Shown here one piece after another: positions 6,716 through 13,795 of a stretch of 13,795 nt of DNA (its first letter is position 1; each line of letters starts with the position of its first letter). The notes beneath the pieces were generated by a model. It searched no databases and had not been told where the DNA came from. It was given only the letters and a program-made list of their open reading frames with translations. The position numbers were made by a program, and so were the translations under genes. The DNA comes from Bdellovibrionaceae bacterium UBA2316 (GTDB lineage Bacteria > Bdellovibrionota > Bdellovibrionia > Bdellovibrionales > Bdellovibrionaceae): the NCBI GenBank assembly GCA_002345205.1, contig DDVI01000108.1:1-13795 (forward strand), read 5' to 3'.

Positions 6716-7894
6716 CTATGCAACCCTAGAGTTCATTTTTAAATAAAATCCTAGATCACCGTTATTGTGAATTCTGTTTCTTTCATCCCTAAGGCTTTCA
6801 TTGATTTTTTCAGACCGAGTCGTTTTGTAAATGATGTTACTGATGTAATCCGAAGCTTCCTTGTCAATTTTTACTCTTGAATGAGGGTCGGCGGCCGCTC
6901 TTTGTTGCCTCATCAAAACTGTTATGTGGTTGGCAAGCCTTACGAACAGCGCCTTGTTGTCATTTCTAGACGGCGATACGATTTTGTTATCCTTGGTGGT
7001 CGCTGGACTTTCGCTGGTGCTTATGAATTTACCATTAATTCGCACAATAATTTTCTTTGAAGGCCCTAAGTATATCTTAACGTCTTCTAACGCCAAGCCT
7101 TCGGCCAAAATAAATCCAGCCAGATAATTTAGTAAATTTCTTTTGAATCTGAACTCGATGTCATCATTTCCGCTATCTTCCGGACGTTCATCTTCACGTT
7201 TGCGAAAAACGGCATTGCAACGGTTATTCTTCAAAATGAAAATCATTCTATCTTTTACTACCTCTGAGTGCTCTGCAACTATACGATCGTGATTGCATCC
7301 TATCATTGGGATTCCATAAGATGTCAAAAGCATATAGGTAGCTATCGAATCAGCAACGTAATCTGAATCTTCGCGGGCCTCACCTTTAAAGTCCTTGTAG
7401 TTATTATGATTAATATCCTGAAGTCCATTGTGTGTGTATGTATGCCACATGTACTTGGTAAAATAATTTATATTATTTTCAATAAAAAAAGGATCAGTTT
7501 CGTCTAAACCCAAAATGGCATCCCTAGTAAACGATTCTGTCATAAGGACACCAATTTTTTTAAACTTTCCATCAGGAATAATATTAAATTGAGGATAGAA
7601 ATAATTCTCTTGTAGATATGTTCTGGGAAGCGCGTTAGCATTGGTGTGTCTGTTGTAGTGATAAAGATGCTGATCATCAAAAGGTCTAAGTATTTCCACC
7701 ACGTCTTTTGAATTGTAGGATCTTAAAGCTTTCACTAAAAGTGCGCTATCAATAGTTTCAGAAAGAATATCAAAATTCAATACAATAGAAACGCGAGCAA
7801 GAACCGCATTTAAAATTTCATCAAACGATTTTTGATACTGTTGAATCTTTGCATCAATTGCTTGTTGGTCATCTGTTTTCTTTTCAGATTTCAT
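6716..7894 (-). CDS. Conserved-looking soluble protein of unknown function, His-rich central motif
   Basis: 392 residues, no signal peptide or membrane helix, so cytoplasmic. Family not recognised. The N-terminal third is helical. A central region (about 115-200) has H151-T-Y-T-H155 (KYMWHTYTHNGLQDINHNN), then E172, E175, D176 and D178 ahead of a helix (YVADSIATYMLLTSYGIP). The spacing recalls a zincin-type peptidase (HExxH plus a downstream acidic ligand), but the catalytic Glu is replaced by Thr. It may instead be a metal-binding or HD-like fold, or a coincidence. After an acidic linker (about 232-247), a small beta-rich part (KIYLGPSKKIIVRINGKF) and a basic helical C-terminus follow. The ATG at 7894 has a G-rich ribosome site (AGGTGGGGG). 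Placed between lipoprotein genes on the same strand as the rhs gene; it ends at a terminator hairpin and is probably monocistronic. Confidence 0.82.
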   Translation of the reverse strand: MKSEKKTDDQQAIDAKIQQYQKSFDEILNAVLARVSIVLNFDILSETIDSALLVKALRSYNSKDVVEILRPFDDQHLYHYNRHTNANALPRTYLQENYFYPQFNIIPDGKFKKIGVLMTESFTRDAILGLDETDPFFIENNINYFTKYMWHTYTHNGLQDINHNNYKDFKGEAREDSDYVADSIATYMLLTSYGIPMIGCNHDRIVAEHSEVVKDRMIFILKNNRCNAVFRKREDERPEDSGNDDIEFRFKRNLLNYLAGFILAEGLALEDVKIYLGPSKKIIVRINGKFISTSESPATTKDNKIVSPSRNDNKALFVRLANHITVLMRQQRAAADPHSRVKIDKEASDYISNIIYKTTRSEKINESLRDERNRIHNNGDLGFYLKMNSRVA

Positions 7895-7930
7895 GCATCC
7901 CCCACCTAAGTATATATCTATCGGGATTTG

Positions 7931-7957
7931 AATTGAGAACTTTATATTGTTTCAATT
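7931..7957. promoter_or_regulatory. Imperfect dyad upstream of the 392-residue gene
   Basis: AATTGAGAAC (7931-7940) and GTTTCAATT (7949-7957) are inverted copies with one base missing in the second. The spacer is 8 bases. It lies 37-63 bases upstream of the minus-strand start at 7894, in promoter position. Its half-sites resemble the TTGAAC/GTTCAA halves of the palindrome at 555-566, but this is weak evidence for a shared regulator. Confidence 0.25.
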
Positions 7958-7992
7958 TGATCTACCTAAATTTGAATTAGCATTTTAATAAA

Positions 7993-8190
7993 ATGACAAG
8001 ACTACAAAATATCAAAGATCGAACAAGATTCCAAATCGAACAATTATTTTTTTCATTGATACGTCGAAATAATTTATTTGTAATCTTATGGAATACATTG
8101 GTCGATAAAACTACTTCTTTCCATTTTGAAAAAAAGCACGCCCGAACAGTGGATCTGTATCGTATTCTGAGTTTAAAAAATACCAATTGA
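7993..8190 (+). CDS. Doubtful small ORF
   Basis: 65 codons from ATG to TGA in an otherwise empty stretch. The protein would be basic, with a hydrophobic centre (FFSLIRRNNLFVILWNTLV). No ribosome site precedes the ATG (only TTTTAATAAA). An opposite-strand ORF of similar length covers the same bases, which suggests chance in AT-rich DNA. Listed because the region is otherwise unexplained; more likely noncoding than coding. Confidence 0.18.
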   Translation: MTRLQNIKDRTRFQIEQLFFSLIRRNNLFVILWNTLVDKTTSFHFEKKHARTVDLYRILSLKNTN

Positions 8191-8209
8191 CTAAGACCTA
8201 TTTATTCAA

Positions 8210-8232
8210 GTCCTCGCCCTGCTAGCGAGGAC
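8210..8232 (-). terminator. GC-rich hairpin at the end of the Rhs-lipoprotein operon
   Basis: GTCCTCGC (8210-8217) pairs with GCGAGGAC (8225-8232), an 8-bp perfect stem with a 7-base loop that contains the lipoprotein stop codon (8222-8224). On the minus strand it is followed by TTGAATAAAT, not a clean T-run, so termination efficiency is uncertain. It could also protect the 3' end of the mRNA. On the plus strand a TATTTTTT run follows about 10 bases later. Confidence 0.45.
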
Positions 8233-8854
8233 CACATAAAATATTTTTTGCTGCTGCTTGATTGAAGATATCAATAGTCATTTTTGGGATATACTCAGAA
8301 TGCATATATGCTGGCGTGTTTTTACTATCGAAGTTAAATGGAAAAAAGATAATCCCTTTAAAGAAATTGTATTCGACTTTTTGAGAAGCGTACTCGCCAA
8401 CTACAGTACCATCCTTATCGCGAAACATAGATGTGATACGAATATTACCAGATCCCCATGAGGGAATTATCCCAAGCGTTAAATTCGTTAACCAAAAATT
8501 AGATTGTTGCAAGAAATTTGAATAATCATCCTCATGTACTGTAAATTCAATGAAAATATCAAAATTGCCGTTCTTACTATTTGTTTCTAAAAAACCATAT
8601 TTTTGAATCGTATCAAGTATATATTTAGATGGGACTCTAATTCCGCCATGATTTTCATTTGGATCAACATATCTTTCACTTGTGAAGTCAGATTTTAAAA
8701 CTTGCTTATAAATAATTTTTGCGGATGTTGCTGAACACTTTTTGTCCACAAATACTGGTGCGACTATAAATTTGTCCTCAGTTTTTTTAGGCACAACAAT
8801 ACATCCACTAAAACATAGGATTAAAATCGCACCCAATAGAAAATTCATTTTCAT
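8222..8854 (-). CDS. Rhs-linked lipoprotein, member C of the local family; candidate immunity or anchor protein
   Basis: 210 residues. The signal peptide ends in lipobox FSGC (C18). Val-Val follows the Cys. The mature domain (about 30-205) has FWLTNLTLGIIPSWG, a strand ending RDKDGTVVGEYASQ, and YNFFKGIIFFP, matching the lipoprotein at 5416-6072 and more weakly 4866-5441. Cys38 and Cys207 may pair. The start codon at 8854 lies two bases after the stop of the giant rhs gene, and its ribosome site must lie inside that gene, so the two are translationally coupled. In Rhs and other polymorphic-toxin systems the small gene directly after the toxin usually encodes the immunity protein. Here the product is a lipoprotein, which would suit protection against an envelope or pore-forming toxin, or surface anchoring of the Rhs protein. 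Either role is inference. Confidence 0.85.
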   Translation of the reverse strand: MKMNFLLGAILILCFSGCIVVPKKTEDKFIVAPVFVDKKCSATSAKIIYKQVLKSDFTSERYVDPNENHGGIRVPSKYILDTIQKYGFLETNSKNGNFDIFIEFTVHEDDYSNFLQQSNFWLTNLTLGIIPSWGSGNIRITSMFRDKDGTVVGEYASQKVEYNFFKGIIFFPFNFDSKNTPAYMHSEYIPKMTIDIFNQAAAKNILCGPR

Positions 8855-8856
8855 TT

Positions 8857-11800
8857 TTAGTTCCCAGGAGTTTTTGGTTCTCCAATTACTTGCGTTAAAG
8901 AAAATAATACTCCAGTCCCACCGAGAGACGGTCCAGCAAATCCGCCGCCTAAGGATGATGAAAATAGTGGGGACTTGTCGTAACTCCTACTGAAAAAATA
9001 CCTTAGCGTATCTGTACGAGCGAGTTCAAATTGAAGCCTAGCATAATCTCCAATATGCGCCAATCCAAACCCACCAGCTGCACCTCCTACAGCGCCCAGC
9101 GCCGCACCAAAGGCAAACCCATCCTGAGACGACCCTAGACCAAGAGCGGGGAATCCTATTGAACCAATCACACCGCCAGTTGCAGCACCAACACCGGCGC
9201 CGACCGCCGCTCCCCAACCCATGCCGGTCAGACCTGCAGCCGACGCAGCTGCACCACCTGTAAAAATAGACGCAGCGATAATAGCCACAGCAAGTGTCGC
9301 CGAATTAAATGCTTTAATGTCGCTGCTTGAGAAGCCAAAGTTATCTTGGAAGAAGCTGCTTGTATTCATCGCAATTAACGACTGAAAAGGAAAAGCAACT
9401 GCTGCCAGCCATCCAAAAACGCTCGCTCGTCCTGTCGGATCAGAATAGCTGATCGGGTTATTGCTAGCGTAATTAAATTTGTTGTTAACGCTTTGAGAAT
9501 TCATGAGTCTTCCCGCATCCGGATCTTTTTGCATGAATCGTCCCAAGCTTGCGTCATAGGATCTAGCTCTATAAAAATATAAACCAGATTCCTGGTCATA
9601 CTCTCTTCCAGTGTAGGTGAATGACGTATTAACTTTTTGGCTAGCGGAAATATCATTTAACTGATTGTCGGTTACCTTAAGAATTTTTCCAAATGCCGAG
9701 TAGTGATATTTTTGAACTAAATTTCCGCTGGAGTCGACAATCGCGTCCACTGACCCAAGGTGATCCTTTAAATAGTGATATCTTCCCGCAGACTGAGCAA
9801 GACCGGCAGCCTGTCCCGATGAAGTAACCTCGCTGGCCAAAATATCATCAGTGTTGTTTAAAGAATGGGTATAACTGGCTAGTTTATTTCCTGCCGCATC
9901 ATATTCTGCGATTATATTTTCTCTATCGTAAACATATGCCCTCGAGAATGATTTAGTTGAATCTATATTGTCGACCACGGATTTTAATATTCTTCGCCCC
10001 GATGGATCGTAATAGTATTTAGCAGTTTTCTTTAAAGTATCTGTGCTTGAATAGATTCGAATTTCTTTGATCTGATTTAAAGAGGTATACAGAAAGTTAA
10101 TTTTATCGCCGCCAGGAGCTTTGGAAAATTTCCCAATCATGTTTCCGTTGTTGTCGTGTGTGTAGATAAAACTATGGTCTTGCTCGACAAGCCTTCTTGA
10201 TGGGTTGTATGAATAAGATCCAAGCTGATCCGTTAGGCGATTTCCAATATCATCATATGTAAAGTTTTCACCAAGTTCCGGAGAATTCGCTGATGTCAGT
10301 TGTCCGCTTGAATCATATGAATAATCAAAATTTCCAGCGATAGTTCTTTTCTGTGTAGTTAAATTTCTTTGGTCAAATGAGTAGCCATTCGAGTCAACTA
10401 CGCCATTTGAGTTCGAATGCACTATTGATGATAAAAGATCACCGGCATTGTAAGAAAAATTTGTTTCAGATCCAGGCCTTGATATTTTTGTAATTCTATT
10501 TGCATTGTCGATATAAAAATTAAAGTAGTCTCCGTTTGAGTTTGTAATTTGTCGAAGGCGATTCGATTGATCGTAAACGTAGTCAAGATTCAAAGCAGTT
10601 GATCTTAAGGTCTCTCTGTTTCCATTTTTATCGTACGAATAGCTTAGAGGGACAACAGGGTAACTTCCTAAAGAACTGCTGGCTTGAACCACGCTTGCAA
10701 CAACCCTACTTTTGGTGTCATAACTTTGGGTAATACTGGCGGCGTTATTCGAGACAACAATAACTTCGCCTTTCGCAGAATACACAAAATTGTACTCGTC
10801 ATCAGGCAAGGTTATTTTTGAAATTTGGTTGTGCTCGTCGATACTGTACACTTTAGTAATTCCGTTAGGATCGGTTTCTGAAACCAGATTCCCGTTGAAA
10901 TCATAACTAAATGTATAAGTTTTATTGTCAGGCTCAATTTTTTTAGTGAGCAATCCCTTCTGATTGTATTCGAATATGGTTTCGTTGTTAAGAGGATCTT
11001 TGATGTTTGAAAGTTGGCCCGTTGGTAAATAGTTGTATTCTGTTATTTCATTTTTTGGAGACGTCACTTTTCTTAGTCTGTTTAAAACATCGAACTGATA
11101 CTTAGTAATCTCCTGTGAATTTGAGGAAATTTGCATAGTCTTTTGTATCAAATTTCCCGATCCGTCATATGCGTAGGAAACTGACTTTCCATCAGGTAAT
11201 ATCATTTTTGATCTATTCCCTAGGGAATCGTACTCGATATTCGTCGTAATGCTTATACCCGACGCCGGTGTTTTGGTAACCGATGCAAGAAGGCCCGATG
11301 AATTATAAGTATAAATCAAGTTTTGCAAGTTAGGAGCTGTCTCTTTAACAAGGAGACCTGTAGTTGGGTCATATTCCTTGACGTAAGTAAAACCTTTGGG
11401 GTCGGTTTTTGAAATCAATTGTCCGAAACGGTTAAAAGTTTGGGATTCCGTAATACCCGTGCCAGTATCTGTCGTTTTAAGAAGATCTTTTGTAAGTTCA
11501 TCGTATTCAAGGGTGACTTCGGAAGAATCGGGGAAGATTACTTTTTTAGTGTACCCTTCAAGATCTCTTTCTATCGAAGTAATTTGGCCTTTGCCGTCTT
11601 TTAGTTTCAAAACCAGTCCGTTGAAATCCTTTGTTATTTCGGTAGAAACCTCTTTGGCATCGACCACCCTATCATGCAATTGTGTTTGTGAGGCACCTTG
11701 ATTGTTTAGCGTGCCAGCATTTTCCCCAGTGTAGCTGTTTGACATAGAGCCGGAGACCACGTCGTTAATTTGCACACTCTTGTCGAACTCATCAGTCACA

Positions 11801-13795
11801 GTGGCTAGACGACTAAACTCATTATACGTATACTTCTTCGAAAAACCTCTTTGGTTAATCTCTTTTTTCATTAGTCCGTTGCCATCATACTCGTATGATT
11901 TCGAAGACCCATCGGGAAAAGTAATTGATGTCAAATTGCCGAAGCTATAACTAAATCCAGTTGTTCTACCTGCTGGATCAACGATAGAAGACAAAAGACT
12001 TCCTGAATAATTAAGGCTAGTAACCTGTCCAACAGCATCCGTGACTTTTTCTAATTTTCCTTCGGAATTGTAACTATAAACGACTTGATTACCTAAACGA
12101 TCTCTAGTTTTTGTTTGCGCACCTATAGTATTGAAGTAAATCGTAGTCCCGTTTCTTAGCACTCGCGACCATGAGTTGTCATTGTAGCGATAAAGTACAG
12201 AGCCATCTTTTGAAGTTGGAGTAAAAGCTAGCGTGCCAGTATTGGCATAGTTGAAATTTACTTTTCTGATTCGATTGTGTCCAGAATCTACAACAATCAG
12301 ATTTTGCTGCGAATCCAGTCCGATATTTTTTGGACTACATAGTGAAGAATTTAGAGCGGCTGTATTGTCAGCCACTTGGCCTATATCACAGGCGCCGGTG
12401 CCAGCAACGGTACTAGCAATTTCTGTATTTAAATCAAGTCGCACGACACGATGATTTCCAGTATCAGCTACATAAAGGTACTGATTTACCTTATCAAACA
12501 CCATGCTTGACGGTTGATAGAGAGGCATTTGTTTAAATGGTGCCTCAAACTGTGCACCGCCTTGAGCCGGAGGTACACCGCCGAAATGTGAAATCATTCC
12601 GGTTGAATTGACTTTGCGGATGTAACCATTTTGTGTCAGGATATACAGGTTTCCATCGTTATCATAGGCAACACTTTTAGGATGGAAAATTTTTGCTTCT
12701 GTTGCCGGCACCCCGTCTGCCATATCTAGATTACTTCCATCACCGGCGATGGTGTGGACTAAGTTATTTACAACATCGATTTTCCTAACCATATTGTTAC
12801 CTGTATCAGCGACAATTAAATATCCGTCTGGAGACGTAGTTAAACTTGATGCTTTGTTAAAACCGGCTTCATTTAAAGGCATTTCAAAACCGTTATGGCT
12901 TCCGTAAAGATCTGAAATTCCCCCGTAGATTCCTAAAGCTCCATAGGATAAATCTTTTGGATACAATCCAGGACAAGAGCCACTTGGACAATCAATAAAA
13001 CAATTGTAACTAGAAAGTGTATACTTAGTACATGTCTCACCAGAATAGCGTAGACATTCGTTTTCGATCTGTGACTCTGATAGTCGATTAAAGTTTTGAA
13101 CAATGCTATTTGTCGGTCGGGATGACAAATATAAATTCGAAAAAATTCCATTTTTTAAGGAAAATAGACTATTTCCAAGCGACGTTAAGCCGTAGTACTC
13201 ACCATTTGAATTTCTAACCAGTCCAGATAAATGAGTTTGAGTTTTGTATGTATAAAATCTGTTAGCAACTTCAAACGATTCATTGTCATTACACTCACCT
13301 GACTCAAAAGCATTCACCGGAATGCCGCCTTCAAGCTGCGGAATTTTTACTAGCCTCACAGGTGTCGGATTGGGAAGACTTAGGTCAACCTCCACCAAAT
13401 AATTGTCTTTAGCGGAATCTTTGGAAACCCCAACTACTTTGGGCCATCGAGAATAGTCAAAAGCAAAATCTGTATCAACGCCGGTGTTAGTAGAATTGAA
13501 AATAGTAGTGATCGTATCATTTATGGCATAGGTCGACAAGTCACCAGACTCTTCCTCTAACAATATTTTGTTGCTATTGGGGCTAAGAATTGTTTGCGTA
13601 AGTCCCAAATGCCATCCACGACCAATTGAAGATTTAACTTTATTTTGAACCAAAAGCGGCGCCACGATATCAGAAGGAAATACTTGATCTAAAACAGTTG
13701 ATGTTTTTGTGGTCTCGCTTGTAAAAGTAACGTTAGATTGATTGAACTGAGAAAACTTAGAGTCAAAAAAAGGGTTCTTCCGACTTTCTTGTGCC
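8857..13795 (-). CDS. Giant NHL- and YD-repeat Rhs-family protein, 5' end outside the window
   Basis: At least 1645 residues; the frame is open to the right edge, so the true start and any signal peptide are missing. Reading continues 43 codons beyond the GTG at 13665 (upstream residues include KFSQFNQSNVTFTSETT), so that GTG is not the start. Numbering from the edge: a GRGWHLGL Rhs-entry motif near 60; a Cys-rich island (about 243-277); four NHL repeats (about 310-516; VADTGNNMVRKID, VADTGNHRVVRLD, VVDSGHNRIRKVN); many YD repeats (about 530-1330, for example YSYNSEGKLEKVTDAVGQ); and the Rhs core, with KDHLGSVDAIVD near 1340, then FTYTGREYDQESGLYFYRAR. The core ends QKDPDAG ... NPISYSDPTGR, after which comes a 189-residue tip rich in Gly zippers. 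In this family the repeats form a cocoon-like shell around the C-terminus. Export and surface location are expected but unproven. No T6SS gene, PAAR domain or VgrG is visible. Confidence 0.92.
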   Translation of the reverse strand, partial: AQESRKNPFFDSKFSQFNQSNVTFTSETTKTSTVLDQVFPSDIVAPLLVQNKVKSSIGRGWHLGLTQTILSPNSNKILLEEESGDLSTYAINDTITTIFNSTNTGVDTDFAFDYSRWPKVVGVSKDSAKDNYLVEVDLSLPNPTPVRLVKIPQLEGGIPVNAFESGECNDNESFEVANRFYTYKTQTHLSGLVRNSNGEYYGLTSLGNSLFSLKNGIFSNLYLSSRPTNSIVQNFNRLSESQIENECLRYSGETCTKYTLSSYNCFIDCPSGSCPGLYPKDLSYGALGIYGGISDLYGSHNGFEMPLNEAGFNKASSLTTSPDGYLIVADTGNNMVRKIDVVNNLVHTIAGDGSNLDMADGVPATEAKIFHPKSVAYDNDGNLYILTQNGYIRKVNSTGMISHFGGVPPAQGGAQFEAPFKQMPLYQPSSMVFDKVNQYLYVADTGNHRVVRLDLNTEIASTVAGTGACDIGQVADNTAALNSSLCSPKNIGLDSQQNLIVVDSGHNRIRKVNFNYANTGTLAFTPTSKDGSVLYRYNDNSWSRVLRNGTTIYFNTIGAQTKTRDRLGNQVVYSYNSEGKLEKVTDAVGQVTSLNYSGSLLSSIVDPAGRTTGFSYSFGNLTSITFPDGSSKSYEYDGNGLMKKEINQRGFSKKYTYNEFSRLATVTDEFDKSVQINDVVSGSMSNSYTGENAGTLNNQGASQTQLHDRVVDAKEVSTEITKDFNGLVLKLKDGKGQITSIERDLEGYTKKVIFPDSSEVTLEYDELTKDLLKTTDTGTGITESQTFNRFGQLISKTDPKGFTYVKEYDPTTGLLVKETAPNLQNLIYTYNSSGLLASVTKTPASGISITTNIEYDSLGNRSKMILPDGKSVSYAYDGSGNLIQKTMQISSNSQEITKYQFDVLNRLRKVTSPKNEITEYNYLPTGQLSNIKDPLNNETIFEYNQKGLLTKKIEPDNKTYTFSYDFNGNLVSETDPNGITKVYSIDEHNQISKITLPDDEYNFVYSAKGEVIVVSNNAASITQSYDTKSRVVASVVQASSSLGSYPVVPLSYSYDKNGNRETLRSTALNLDYVYDQSNRLRQITNSNGDYFNFYIDNANRITKISRPGSETNFSYNAGDLLSSIVHSNSNGVVDSNGYSFDQRNLTTQKRTIAGNFDYSYDSSGQLTSANSPELGENFTYDDIGNRLTDQLGSYSYNPSRRLVEQDHSFIYTHDNNGNMIGKFSKAPGGDKINFLYTSLNQIKEIRIYSSTDTLKKTAKYYYDPSGRRILKSVVDNIDSTKSFSRAYVYDRENIIAEYDAAGNKLASYTHSLNNTDDILASEVTSSGQAAGLAQSAGRYHYLKDHLGSVDAIVDSSGNLVQKYHYSAFGKILKVTDNQLNDISASQKVNTSFTYTGREYDQESGLYFYRARSYDASLGRFMQKDPDAGRLMNSQSVNNKFNYASNNPISYSDPTGRASVFGWLAAVAFPFQSLIAMNTSSFFQDNFGFSSSDIKAFNSATLAVAIIAASIFTGGAAASAAGLTGMGWGAAVGAGVGAATGGVIGSIGFPALGLGSSQDGFAFGAALGAVGGAAGGFGLAHIGDYARLQFELARTDTLRYFFSRSYDKSPLFSSSLGGGFAGPSLGGTGVLFSLTQVIGEPKTPGN
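8860..9426 (-). other. Variable C-terminal tip of the Rhs protein, glycine-zipper hydrophobic domain
   Basis: 189 residues after the DPTGR core boundary. The first 20 are hydrophobic (VFGWLAAVAFPFQSLIAM). Next come ATLAVAIIAASIFTGGAAAS, then two Gly-zipper blocks (WGAAVGAGVGAATGGVIGSI and GAALGAVGGAAGGFGLAHIG), then a polar end (about 125-189). I see no nuclease, deaminase, peptidase or ADP-ribosyltransferase motif. The zippers suggest membrane insertion or oligomerisation, as in pore-forming tips. This is inference from composition only. Confidence 0.6.

Larger units (their letters stand above)
7895..8221. other. 327-bp intergenic region between the 392-residue gene and the Rhs-linked lipoprotein
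   Basis: Contains the upstream region of the 6716-7894 gene (including an imperfect dyad at 7931-7957), a doubtful 65-codon ORF on the plus strand (7993-8190), and the end of the hairpin at 8210. I see no tRNA, no insertion-sequence end and no convincing promoter boxes. Confidence 0.5.

Noticed and set aside
7977..8186. 69-codon minus-strand ORF in the intergenic region
   Set aside because: Starts with TTG, lacks a ribosome site and is antisense to the doubtful plus-strand ORF of similar length.
11396..11701. 101-codon plus-strand ORF inside rhs
   Set aside because: Antisense to well-formed YD repeats; no ribosome site or recognisable product.
8857..13795. Direct DNA repeats or a CRISPR-like array within the rhs gene
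   Set aside because: Similarity between YD units is at protein level and degenerate; no regular identical DNA repeats and spacers are seen.

Overview
The window is an AT-rich stretch of bacterial DNA, about 13.8 kb, with no rRNA, tRNA, CRISPR array or insertion sequence that I can see. It is dominated by exported proteins: at least six genes encode proteins with a lipoprotein-type signal peptide. The right third is one very large Rhs/YD-repeat protein with an NHL beta-propeller insert. The mix of many small orphan lipoproteins, short XRE regulators, a stand-alone receiver-domain response regulator and a giant NHL/YD protein suggests a Gram-negative with a lipoprotein-rich envelope. My best guess is the Bdellovibrionota, but this is inference from style; Leptospira-like or Myxococcota-like bacteria cannot be excluded.

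Left region (about 1-1900): a small HTH regulator on the minus strand (98-487) is divergent from a two-gene plus-strand operon (648-1151, a basic protein of unknown function, overlapping a CheY-like receiver protein at 1144-1539). A second, XRE-type regulator (1594-1887, minus) faces the operon. The divergent intergenic region holds a perfect 12-bp palindrome. It also holds an AT-rich dyad that shares an 11-mer with the region just upstream of the XRE gene, so these regulators may act on their own and each other's promoters.

Middle region (about 1970-8190): a minus-strand run of envelope genes comprises a TPR-like lipoprotein (3718-4806), a two-helix membrane protein (3161-3643), and two tandem paralogous exported proteins (2566-3129 and 1970-2536). 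Divergent from it are two overlapping lipoprotein genes (4866-5441, 5416-6072) that are related to each other. Convergent with these is a small lipoprotein (6109-6576), preceded by a 392-residue soluble protein of unknown function (6716-7894) with a clear terminator hairpin after it. About 330 bp follow with only a doubtful small ORF.

Right region (8222-13795): the Rhs/NHL/YD protein runs off the right edge of the window with its reading frame open, so its N-terminus is not present. It ends in a glycine-zipper-rich hydrophobic tip after the Rhs core. A lipoprotein gene (8222-8854) starts only two bases after its stop codon, and that lipoprotein belongs to the same family as the pair at 4866-6072. 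The most interesting reading, which is inference, is a polymorphic-toxin-like locus: a surface Rhs protein with a variable, possibly membrane-active C-terminus, a translationally coupled lipoprotein partner (immunity or anchoring), and related orphan lipoproteins nearby.
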